From contig JAFSIS010000033.1 in NCBI GenBank assembly GCA_017439665.1, forward strand, positions 1 through 51,359: 51,359 nt of DNA, in the 5' to 3' direction. This document shows positions 35,158 through 42,713 of the stretch, in pieces. The number at the start of each line of letters is the position of its first letter. The first letter of the stretch is position 1. Made by a program: the position numbers and the translations under genes. The notes below the pieces were generated by a model. It was not told the DNA's origin, searched no databases, and saw nothing but the letters and a program-made list of their open reading frames with translations. The DNA comes from Lachnospiraceae bacterium (lineage in GTDB: Bacteria > Bacillota > Clostridia > Lachnospirales > Lachnospiraceae).

Positions 35158-36654
35158 ATGTTATTCAATTCATTACATTTCTTACTTTTTTTTCCTATAG
35201 TGCTTTTGATCTGCTTTATTTTACCGGCGAAGATCCGGTATTTGTGGCTGCTGATCTCCAGCTACTACTTTTATATGTGCTGGGATGCAAAATATGCCCT
35301 GCTGCTTTTGTTCTCCACTCTGGTTACCTGGGTCAGCGGTCTGGGGATAGACTGGTGTAAAAAACAGGATTGGGCAGAAGAAAAGAAGATAAAAAGAAAG
35401 AAGCTTTGTGTACTCTTAAGTGTTCTGTTGAACATAGGAGTGCTCTGCTATTTCAAATATACAAATTTTCTTTTGGAGAATCTGCAGGCAGCTTTGGGAA
35501 CCTTCGGGATCACTCTGAATCTTCCTGAATTCAGCATTGTGTTACCGGTAGGAATCTCCTTTTTTACCTTTCAGGCATTAAGCTATACCCTGGATGTTTA
35601 CCGGGAAGAGATTTATGCGGAAAAGAATTTCTTCCGCTATGCCCTCTTCGTATCCTTTTTTCCCCAGCTGGTTGCAGGGCCCATCGAACGCTCCAAGAAT
35701 CTGTTGAAGCAGCTGGCAGCTCCTGCACGCTTTAAATGGGAAAATGCAAGGGAAGGTATTCTGCTGATGCTTTGGGGATTTTTTCTGAAAATGGTACTGG
35801 CAGACCGGGCGGCTATTTTTGTAGACCGGGCCTATGGAAATCATACACAATATACGGGAGGAGTGCTGCTGGTCGCCAGTCTGCTCTTTGCCATTCAGGT
35901 ATACTGTGACTTTTACGGCTATTCGGTGATCGCAACAGGGGCGGCAAAAATACTGGGCTATGATCTGATGGATAATTTCAATGCTCCCTTCTTTGCCTCT
36001 ACTGTGGCTGATCTGTGGCGAAGATGGCATATTTCCTTAAATTCCTGGTTCAGGGACTATCTTTACATTCCTTTGGGAGGAAACAAGAAAGGAAAGGTAA
36101 GGAAATACATAAACATGTTCATCGTCTTTTTTACCAGCGGACTTTGGCACGGAGCCAACTGGACCTACGTGGTGTGGGGAGTGTTGAACGGAATTTATCA
36201 GATGGTGGGTCAATGGATGATGCCGGTAAGGGATAAGCTGGTATGGCTTTTCAGACTGGACAGGAACAGCTACAGCCATAAGCTGATGAAGGTGCTGGTT
36301 ACCTTTCTGCTCTTTGACTTTTCGGTTATCTTTTTCAGGGCCACCAGTGTAAAAGAAGCCTGTGAGATCATCAGGCAGATTGCAGTCGATTTCGGCCCTG
36401 CGGTTTTAGTTGACGGATCTTTGTATACCTGTGGTCTGGATCAGAAAAATTTCACACTGATGATCTATAGCATTATCCTGCTCTTTCTGGCAGACTTCTT
36501 TAAATATAAGGGAGTACGTCTAAGGGACGTTCTGATCAGACAGGAATACTGGTTCCAGTGGCTGGTCATGGCAGGAGGCATCGTTTTTATCGTCCTCACC
36601 GGCATCTGGGGCTCAGCCTATGAAGCCACCAATTTTATTTATTTTCAATTTTGA
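35158..36654 (+). CDS. MBOAT-family O-acyltransferase, second copy
   Basis: 498 residues, full length, with all core motifs: PVGISFFTFQALSYTLDVYR, FFPQLVAGPIERS, YCDFYGYSVIATG, LWRRWHISLNSWFRDYLYIPLGG and SGLWHGANWTYVVWG (catalytic H331). The end, FIYFQF, again fits F-x-Y-x-x-F. It is more distant from the MBOAT at 30787 than that one is from the broken copy at 45027, and looks like the AlgI/PatA branch. GAGGGAACC precedes the ATG. Its likely partner is the SGNH-like gene at 36865, separated by a structured 210-base spacer. Confidence 0.93.
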   Translation: MLFNSLHFLLFFPIVLLICFILPAKIRYLWLLISSYYFYMCWDAKYALLLLFSTLVTWVSGLGIDWCKKQDWAEEKKIKRKKLCVLLSVLLNIGVLCYFKYTNFLLENLQAALGTFGITLNLPEFSIVLPVGISFFTFQALSYTLDVYREEIYAEKNFFRYALFVSFFPQLVAGPIERSKNLLKQLAAPARFKWENAREGILLMLWGFFLKMVLADRAAIFVDRAYGNHTQYTGGVLLVASLLFAIQVYCDFYGYSVIATGAAKILGYDLMDNFNAPFFASTVADLWRRWHISLNSWFRDYLYIPLGGNKKGKVRKYINMFIVFFTSGLWHGANWTYVVWGVLNGIYQMVGQWMMPVRDKLVWLFRLDRNSYSHKLMKVLVTFLLFDFSVIFFRATSVKEACEIIRQIAVDFGPAVLVDGSLYTCGLDQKNFTLMIYSIILLFLADFFKYKGVRLRDVLIRQEYWFQWLVMAGGIVFIVLTGIWGSAYEATNFIYFQF

Positions 36655-36659
36655 CAATT

Positions 36660-36835
36660 ATCCGGGACAGCAGAAACGTTCAAAAGCAGAACGTGACTGC
36701 TTGCAGGCAAAGTTCTGCTTTTGGATGTTTCTATTGGATGGATTTCCCAAGCGAGGAAATCCGAAGGATTTACGAGCATGCTGTCCCGGATGATGGGGAT
36801 GCAGGGAGAGGAATTACAAGCATGCTATCCCGGAT
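36660..36835 (+). repeat. Nested palindromic element (possible three-way-junction RNA or small repeat element)
   Basis: The 210-base gap between MBOAT and SGNH-like genes is filled by nested inverted repeats. Outer arms 36660-36672 and 36779-36791 pair perfectly over 13 bp (ATCCGGGACAGCA and its complement). Inside are two hairpins: 36674-36692 with 36712-36730 (19 bp, two wobbles) and 36740-36747 with 36755-36762 (8 bp perfect, GGATTTCC). The right end is then repeated imperfectly at about 36810-36835 (GCATGCTATCCCGGAT). No long T run follows the hairpins, so it is not a simple terminator. Confidence 0.7.
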
Positions 36836-36864
36836 TTGCTTTAAAAGGATTTGGAGAATAAGGA

Positions 36865-38280
36865 ATGAAACAGGGAATTAAATTCTTTCTTTCGGCAGTG
36901 ATAGTGGCCGGGCTGGTATTTATAGGACTGGATTATGTGGCAAAGGTAACAGAACGAAAGGACAGTGTAAATAAATACGCCGAATTTTATGATCAGGAAA
37001 CGGATTTTGACGTGCTGTTTCTGGGGCAGAGCCGGGTGCTGAATTCTGTCTTTCCCATGGAGCTGTGGAGGGAGTATGGAATCGTATCCTATAATCTGGC
37101 GGGACATGGAAATACTATTCCTACAAATTACTGGCTTTTGATGAGTGCTTTAGAGGAAACAACTCCTAAGCTGGTGGTTTTGGACTGTGGTCTGGTGAAG
37201 GAGCAGAATAAAGTAAATACAGTGGAGCAGCTGCATTTATCTGTGGATCATATTCCTTATGGAGAGACTAAGACGGCCATGATCAATGATCTTTTAGGGG
37301 AGTCTGAACAGAAATGGGATTTTCTGTGGAAGTTTTCCACCTATCATAATCGGTGGAGTGAGGTTACAGCAGCAGATTTTAACCCACAGCCCAATGTAGA
37401 GAAAGGGGCAGAATCCCGTATCGGTGTTACTGCACCGGAAGGGCATCTGGATTTTGGAACAGAGGATAAGATCCAGGGAAAAACCACGGGAATGGAGTAT
37501 CTGGTGAAAATCATCGAGGAGTGTCAGGCAAGAGACATTGAGATCCTGTTGACCTATATTCCCTTTCCGGATCCCAGCGGCTGGCAGTTGGAATCCAATG
37601 CGGTATGGGATATTGCAAAAGAATATGAGGTAAATTATCTGGATTTCCATACGCTTTTTCCGGTAATTAATCTGGAAACGGATTGTTATGATTCCAATGC
37701 CCATTTAAATCCTTCGGGAGGCTGGAAGCTTACCTCCTATCTGGGCCAATATATCGCAGATAATTATGGTATTGAAGACAGGAGAGAAGATCCGCTGTAT
37801 AAGGACTGGCATGAGGACTATGAGGCATACAGGCAGTATAAGCTGAATAATCGTCCCCTGGTGGAGGAGCTGCAAAGCTATCTGATGTTGCTTTACGATC
37901 AGGAGCTGAGCTTTGGTATCTGGCTTGAGCCGGGAGCAGATTGGTTGGATAACATGACCATTAGAGAACTTCTGGCCAATATTGGAATTGAGGCAGACAG
38001 CTATAAGGAAGGGAATGTATTTCTGCTGGTTGATCGTAAGAAGGGCCGGATCACGGATATTCCGGAAGGTGGGGAGCAGAATACCGGTCTGGGAACCTTT
38101 GGTATGCGGATCAATTTCGATACTGCGGCTATGATCGTGGATTGGAATGATAAGGAATATGCCTTTGATAAAGAGGCAGCAGCCGGCATCCTGGTCTTTG
38201 ACAAGGAAACCGGAGAAATATTGGATTTTGCCCAGTTTGTAGTGAATTCTGTGGAATCCTCACGGATTACCTCTACTTGA
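36865..38280 (+). CDS. SGNH/DHHW-like membrane-anchored partner of the second MBOAT
   Basis: 471 residues. One N-terminal membrane anchor (about 5-25) is followed by VLFLGQSRVLNSVFP with the likely nucleophile S56. The YDSNAHLNPSGGWKLT segment supplies the Asp and His (D276 and H280, three residues between them rather than the usual two). The last 120 residues form a separate domain with GILVFDKETGEILDFAQF, which faintly resembles ILEI-type domains; this is uncertain. Position after the MBOAT gene suggests it completes an extracellular O-acylation module. AAGGA directly before the ATG supports the start. Confidence 0.7.
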   Translation: MKQGIKFFLSAVIVAGLVFIGLDYVAKVTERKDSVNKYAEFYDQETDFDVLFLGQSRVLNSVFPMELWREYGIVSYNLAGHGNTIPTNYWLLMSALEETTPKLVVLDCGLVKEQNKVNTVEQLHLSVDHIPYGETKTAMINDLLGESEQKWDFLWKFSTYHNRWSEVTAADFNPQPNVEKGAESRIGVTAPEGHLDFGTEDKIQGKTTGMEYLVKIIEECQARDIEILLTYIPFPDPSGWQLESNAVWDIAKEYEVNYLDFHTLFPVINLETDCYDSNAHLNPSGGWKLTSYLGQYIADNYGIEDRREDPLYKDWHEDYEAYRQYKLNNRPLVEELQSYLMLLYDQELSFGIWLEPGADWLDNMTIRELLANIGIEADSYKEGNVFLLVDRKKGRITDIPEGGEQNTGLGTFGMRINFDTAAMIVDWNDKEYAFDKEAAAGILVFDKETGEILDFAQFVVNSVESSRITST

Positions 38281-38378
38281 AAGCGGAATAGAATCTGGTT
38301 GGGAATAAAGCGAAAGCCTATCAAGTAAAGCAGATACGTATGATTTTTGAAAAATATGGGTTATAAGGAGGGTTTAAA

Positions 38379-38594
38379 ATGCCAAAATATTCAATGGTTC
38401 TTACATGGTCAGAAGAAGATCAAGCCTATATTGTAAGTGTTCCGGAACTTCCTGGCTGCATGGCAGATGGGAAAACGCCAGAGCTGGCGGTTAAGGAAGC
38501 GGAAACAGTTATTCAAATGTGGATTGAATGTGCAATTGCAGACGGTGATCCAATTCCGGAGCCGAGATTGTTTAAAGCAGAGGCAACAGTGTAA
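38379..38594 (+). CDS. HicB-like antitoxin, solitary
   Basis: 71 residues matching the HicB N-terminal RNase-H-like fold: AYIVSVPELPGCMADGKTPELAVKEAE near 17-43, then a helical segment. The DNA-binding tail often present in HicB is missing. HicB normally inhibits the HicA mRNA interferase, but no hicA is seen within 100 bases on either side; the upstream gap holds only a short unassigned frame ending in EKYGL. AAGGAGG seven bases before the ATG is strong, so it is probably translated. It may be an orphan antitoxin left after decay. Confidence 0.85.
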   Translation: MPKYSMVLTWSEEDQAYIVSVPELPGCMADGKTPELAVKEAETVIQMWIECAIADGDPIPEPRLFKAEATV

Positions 38595-38621
38595 ATTCCT
38601 CTCAGAGAGGAAGGAACAAAG

Positions 38622-38891
38622 TTATCGGGTCCGGACATTAAAATAGAGCAGCAATGCTCCTGCCATGTAAAACAGGGGCATATTGTAAATGGTATACCGG
38701 GTCTGGCAGAAGATAGTTGCAGAGACCAGGCCCACATTACAAATCATACCCATCAGGGTTAAACCGGCAAAAAGCAGGACAGGTAAAAGTTCCTGCTTTT
38801 TTCTTTTGCCCAATAGAAAGGCAAGTCGGATGAACAAGGCCAGAAAAGCGGTGTAAGCCAGAATACTGTAGGCGATCAATACCAGCTCATA
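38622..38891 (-). pseudogene. C-terminal remnant of a multi-pass membrane protein
   Basis: About 90 residues containing two to three hydrophobic segments and the ending ATIFCQTRYTIYNMPLFYMAGALLLY, which looks like the last helices of a GT-C-type membrane protein. The frame is open back to a stop at 38892 and has no ATG with a ribosome site; only a TTG gives a start. The 5' part has been lost. It faces the HicB-like gene across a gap with a small GAGAGGAA palindrome. Confidence 0.55.
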
Positions 38892-38983
38892 TTAAGAAAA
38901 ATTTAAATATTTTCCTCTGAAAAAATACCGGATTATCTGTTTATACTGTTATTAACTTAAGAGTATGAAAAAGGAGGAGGAAA

Positions 38984-40000
38984 ATGAAAAAAGCAAATTT
39001 TATCTTTTTAGGTGAATGCATCGTGATCACAGCACTGCTTTTGCTGATCGGAAGCCTGATACGGACAGATGAACGATACGTGTATGGAAAAGAAACGGAA
39101 GCGGCCTCCAGTAAAGAACAGATAGAGGAACCTTTTACCGACGGTGGTCAGGTACAGTATGCCAGAGATCTGTTAAATGAACAGAAGAATACGGTTTCCG
39201 GTAATGAAACGGTGTCAGATAATGGACTTGCTCCTGAAAAGACAGTATCGGAAAATGAATTAAATCCCGAAGAGACAGTGTCGGATAATGATATTTCCGG
39301 GGAGGATGGACAGCTCAGGATCGCCGTTTTCGGAGACAGTATCTGGGACGATAAACGTGGAGAGGATGGAATTTCCGAACGACTGGAGGAAATGTTGCAG
39401 GCAGAGGTTTATAACTGTGCCATAGGAGGGACATCTGCAGCAGTGGTTTCTTCACCGACTGATCTTAGGGAAGGCTGGAACAGCAAGTCGGTCAATGGGC
39501 TAATGTATGTTGCAAGAGAAGAGGAAAGCTCCTCTTTATTGGAAGGACTTCCTGCAAAAGAAGAGATTGAAGCAGTGGATTTTACCACTGTGGACTACCT
39601 GATTATTTCCTATGGGTTAAACGACTATTTCTCGGGAGTGGAAATTTATCCGGAGGATATGTATGATATGACCAGCTACGTGGGGGCTATCAGGCATGCT
39701 GTTGCCAAGATGACGGAAACCTACCCGAATCTGGAGGTATTGATCATTGGCCCCACTTATACGAATCTGACTACGGAATTGAGTGAAGGAGATCTGGAAG
39801 ACTATGTAGAAGCAGCTAAACTGGTTTCTGAGGAATATGAGACGGCTTTTCTGGATGCATATCATGAGTTGGGAATTCAGGAAGAAAACCAGAAGCACTA
39901 TTTATATGACAGAGTGCATTTGAGCGCAGAGGGCAGGGCATTGTATGCTGAATATGTTTCAAATAAACTGATTGAACTGGAGAGTGAGAAGGCAGAGTAG
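38984..40000 (+). CDS. SGNH/GDSL hydrolase, secreted or membrane-anchored
   Basis: 338 residues. An N-terminal hydrophobic anchor (about 5-25) is followed by an acidic linker to residue 110 with three copies of a TVS(D/E)N-like unit. The catalytic domain has block I VFGDSIWDD (S119), a Gly in CAIGGTS, block III GLNDYF (N213), and block V YDRVHLS (D309-x-x-H312), so the triad is complete. Such enzymes cleave or transfer esters, for example removing O-acetyl groups from wall polymers. A very strong AAGGAGGAGG precedes the ATG. No MBOAT gene is adjacent, so a deacylase role opposing the MBOAT modules is possible. Confidence 0.88.
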   Translation: MKKANFIFLGECIVITALLLLIGSLIRTDERYVYGKETEAASSKEQIEEPFTDGGQVQYARDLLNEQKNTVSGNETVSDNGLAPEKTVSENELNPEETVSDNDISGEDGQLRIAVFGDSIWDDKRGEDGISERLEEMLQAEVYNCAIGGTSAAVVSSPTDLREGWNSKSVNGLMYVAREEESSSLLEGLPAKEEIEAVDFTTVDYLIISYGLNDYFSGVEIYPEDMYDMTSYVGAIRHAVAKMTETYPNLEVLIIGPTYTNLTTELSEGDLEDYVEAAKLVSEEYETAFLDAYHELGIQEENQKHYLYDRVHLSAEGRALYAEYVSNKLIELESEKAE

Positions 40001-40025
40001 AGGACAGGGGAGAAGGATAACCCTG

Positions 40026-40055
40026 TTGACGGGAAAGGATGAAGTAGCATATAAT
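40026..40055 (+). promoter_or_regulatory. Near-consensus sigma-70 promoter
   Basis: TTGACG (40026-40031), an 18-base spacer and perfect TATAAT (40050-40055). Transcription would start near 40062, inside the left arm of the 20-bp palindrome, and drive the GT39/GT2 genes. Confidence 0.75.
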
Positions 40056-40058
40056 CAT

Positions 40059-40099
40059 AAAAGAAAACTTTTTAGTATTATACTAAAAAGTTTTCTTTT
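40059..40099. terminator. Perfect 20-bp palindrome, terminator and/or 5' leader hairpin
   Basis: Arms 40059-40078 and 40080-40099 are perfect complements around one central base. The left arm is A-rich and the right arm ends TTTTCTTTT, so the hairpin can act as a Rho-independent terminator for the SGNH gene in either direction. It also sits at the predicted transcription start of the next promoter, so it would form a 5' hairpin on that mRNA. Confidence 0.75.
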
Positions 40100-40133
40100 G
40101 CTGTATAACAAAGATAAAGTGGGGAGTAACACA

Positions 40134-41678
40134 GTGAAAAAAATAAACTATCAGGATATTTTTTATTGGGGTATTTTTTTAGTCATCTCTGCAGTGATGT
40201 GCGTTGCTTTATTCGGCACTCTGGGGAGCTCTGATGTTATTTTTACAGATGAAGGGACACATGCAGTAAATGCTTATGAAATGGCCCGAAAGGGAAACTG
40301 GTGGATTAATACCCTCCGGTACGAGGTGGATTATTATAATGAGAAGCCCCCTCTTATGTTATGGCTGATTATCTTTGGCTATAAGTTGTTTGGCTATACA
40401 CCTTTTGGACTCAGATTTTTTTCAGCTCTATCGGGTCTTATCATCTATATTCTGGTTTTTTCTTTTCTGTATAAGAACCGGGGAAAAGTACAGGCCATCG
40501 GGTTTGCGGCTTTTTTACCGGCCTGTACTCGTTTTTTCACCTATCATATGTTCAGAGCCGGGGATATGGATGCAGTTTACACCCTGCTTTTTCTTATTGC
40601 AGTTCTTGCCTTATATCGGTCGGTGGAGAAGATCAATTATCTCTTTCTGTACGGATTAGCATTGGGGCTTGCCTTTTTATGCAAAGGGAGTCATTTTGTA
40701 ACGATCCTTGGTGTAGGAGTTTTGTTTTCCTGGCAGATCATCAGACGGTTTGGATGGAAAAAAACAGCAGTTTGCTATCTGGGTTCTTTTATTACGGCAG
40801 TTGCAGCAGTTTTACCCTGGGCAGTGGTCAGATTCCGATTTGATGGCCTGGCCTTTTTTTCGAATCTCTTTTTCAAGGAAACAATAAGCCGGGTAAAGGG
40901 AAGTTATGAGGATGCCGGGGAAAGTTATTTTGAGTATATTTATCAGATGCTGGGAGATGCGGTATGTGTAATTGCCGTGCTGTTGATTTTTTTGGCGGTG
41001 GTGGTAAAAATTGTTGATGAATATAAGAAGAGGGAGGATATACGCGAAAGCAGGTATTCTCCGGTACAGTTTTTATTAACACCCTATATCAATCTGATCT
41101 CTACCTGGTTTATTGTCGTTATAGGCTGCTACAGCATTGCAAAAGCAGGAAGCTCCTGGTATATCTATTCTGCTTATATTCCGTTGCTGATGCTGGGGGC
41201 TGAAGCTTTGGCATATCTCGTAAGAGAAGTGGGAAGAAATAAAGGATATATCAGTAAATTCATCTTTATCATTTCTATTTTTTCCAGTATAATGATATCG
41301 GTAAATATGATCAGTGCCTATCCCTGGAAAGGAACCGGCGGAAGCCCCAAAACAGGTCTGGATCATACCCTCAGAGGGCTGGCGGCCGAATCGGAAGAAG
41401 GGGTTTTTGACCAAAGAGTGATGTATATTGAGAACAGTCATAATGCTGCTTTTGAATCTTCACGCTGGGAACATGACTATATGTTTTATGCCATGGCAGC
41501 ACTGGATGTATTGTGTGTAGATGGGGGAGTAGATGCTTTTTTGGGAACCGATGATATGGAGGCATTATTGATCCTGGATAAACAGCTTTGGGAGGAATAT
41601 GCACCGGTTTTAACGGGATACGTTATTTTATACGATTCCGATTTTTTGGTTTTCAGTAAGCATAAATATGGCGAATGA
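40134..41678 (+). CDS. GT39/ArnT-like membrane glycosyltransferase
   Basis: About 514 residues. FTDEGTHAVNAYEMARKG after the first helix carries the catalytic Asp-Glu pair of PMT/ArnT enzymes, and YNEKPPLMLWL is the xKPPL motif. About eleven membrane segments and a C-terminal domain of roughly 100 residues follow. I chose the GTG at 40134 because GGGGAG lies seven bases upstream; the frame is open for 54 codons further back through the promoter and palindrome, which cannot be coding. The following GT2 gene probably makes its lipid-linked donor. Base composition is rather AT-rich. Confidence 0.85.
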   Translation: MKKINYQDIFYWGIFLVISAVMCVALFGTLGSSDVIFTDEGTHAVNAYEMARKGNWWINTLRYEVDYYNEKPPLMLWLIIFGYKLFGYTPFGLRFFSALSGLIIYILVFSFLYKNRGKVQAIGFAAFLPACTRFFTYHMFRAGDMDAVYTLLFLIAVLALYRSVEKINYLFLYGLALGLAFLCKGSHFVTILGVGVLFSWQIIRRFGWKKTAVCYLGSFITAVAAVLPWAVVRFRFDGLAFFSNLFFKETISRVKGSYEDAGESYFEYIYQMLGDAVCVIAVLLIFLAVVVKIVDEYKKREDIRESRYSPVQFLLTPYINLISTWFIVVIGCYSIAKAGSSWYIYSAYIPLLMLGAEALAYLVREVGRNKGYISKFIFIISIFSSIMISVNMISAYPWKGTGGSPKTGLDHTLRGLAAESEEGVFDQRVMYIENSHNAAFESSRWEHDYMFYAMAALDVLCVDGGVDAFLGTDDMEALLILDKQLWEEYAPVLTGYVILYDSDFLVFSKHKYGE

Positions 41679-41688
41679 GAGAGGTACC

Positions 41689-42636
41689 ATGGACAAGATA
41701 GCAGTATTGATTCCCTGTTATAATGAGGAAAAGACGATTGCCAAGGTGGTGAAGGATGCAAAGGCAGCCCTGCCGGAGGCAGTGGTCTATGTATATGATA
41801 ATAATTCCAGAGACAGAACCGTGGAACTGGCAAGAGAAGCAGGTGCGGTGATCCGTTATGAGCATATGCAGGGAAAGGGGAATGTCATCCGCCGTATGTT
41901 CAGGGAAATTGATGCCCACTGCTACATTATGGTGGATGGAGACGATACCTATCCTATGGAATATGCCCGTGAGATGGTGGACAAGGTGCTGAATAATCAT
42001 ACGGATATGGTGGTGGGGGACAGGCTTTCAACCACCTATTTTACAGAAAATAAGCGGCCCTTCCATAATTTTGGTAATTCCCTTGTGCGAAAAAGCATCA
42101 ATCTCCTGTTTAAAAGTGAGATCAAGGATATTATGACCGGCTACCGGGCTTTCAGTTACCAGTTTGTAAAGACCTTTCCTGTCATGAGCAAGGGCTTTGA
42201 AATTGAGACGGAAATGACGATCCATGCGGTAAACAATAATATGCAGCTGGAAAATGTACTGGTAGAATACCGGGACAGGCCGGAAGGCAGTGAGTCCAAG
42301 CTGAATACCTATTCCGACGGCTTTAAGGTGTTGATGACCATAGCACGATTGTTCAGAGAATATAAGCCTTTTCGTTTTTTTGGTCTGCTGGCAGGGATTT
42401 TGATGGCTTTGGCTGTGGGCTTCGTCATTCCGGTTTTGATGGAATATTTCCAGACCGGTCTGGTCTTGAAATTTCCCACGCTGATCGTCTGTGGCTTCGT
42501 TGCACTGGCAGCCATTCAGTCCTTTTTTGCAGGGATGATCTTAAATAATATCGTACAGCGTGACCGGAAGAATTTTGAGATGGATCTGAACCGGGTGTAC
42601 AGTGAGTTTCTTTTTAAAACAGAGAGGAATTTTTAG
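41689..42636 (+). CDS. GT2 glycosyltransferase, polyprenyl-phosphate sugar synthase-like
   Basis: About 315 residues. IPCYNEEKTI begins the GT-A fold, VYDNNSRDRT holds the nucleotide site, and MVDGDDTYPM carries the DxD-type metal motif (DGDD). DIMTGYRAFS and KGFEIETEMTIHA are the typical DPM1-like segments that follow. Two C-terminal membrane helices lie at about 225-250 and 262-285. The ATG at 41689 follows GAGAGG; an ATG at 41668 overlaps the previous gene. It probably supplies the donor for the GT39-like enzyme ten bases upstream. Confidence 0.88.
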   Translation: MDKIAVLIPCYNEEKTIAKVVKDAKAALPEAVVYVYDNNSRDRTVELAREAGAVIRYEHMQGKGNVIRRMFREIDAHCYIMVDGDDTYPMEYAREMVDKVLNNHTDMVVGDRLSTTYFTENKRPFHNFGNSLVRKSINLLFKSEIKDIMTGYRAFSYQFVKTFPVMSKGFEIETEMTIHAVNNNMQLENVLVEYRDRPEGSESKLNTYSDGFKVLMTIARLFREYKPFRFFGLLAGILMALAVGFVIPVLMEYFQTGLVLKFPTLIVCGFVALAAIQSFFAGMILNNIVQRDRKNFEMDLNRVYSEFLFKTERNF

Positions 42637-42652
42637 AATAGCGTAGTTCGGT

Positions 42653-42680
42653 GTGACTGTCAAGGGACTCGGACAGTTAC
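42653..42680 (+). other. Small hairpin upstream of the UDP-glucose dehydrogenase gene
   Basis: GTGACTGTC (42653-42661) pairs with GACAGTTAC (42672-42680) with one wobble around a 10-base loop. No T run follows, so it is unlikely to be a terminator. It may be a leader structure or chance. Confidence 0.3.
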
Positions 42681-42713
42681 CATCCAGTCAGAAAAGTTAA
42701 GGAGTATGTAGTT

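Noticed and set aside
39972..40133. 54-codon N-terminal extension of the GT39-like protein
   Set aside because: It would translate the end of the SGNH gene, a promoter and a 20-bp palindrome; GTG 40134 with GGGGAG is the better start.
42653..42680. Riboswitch upstream of the UDP-glucose dehydrogenase gene
   Set aside because: Only one short hairpin is visible in a 77-base gap, too little for any known riboswitch class.
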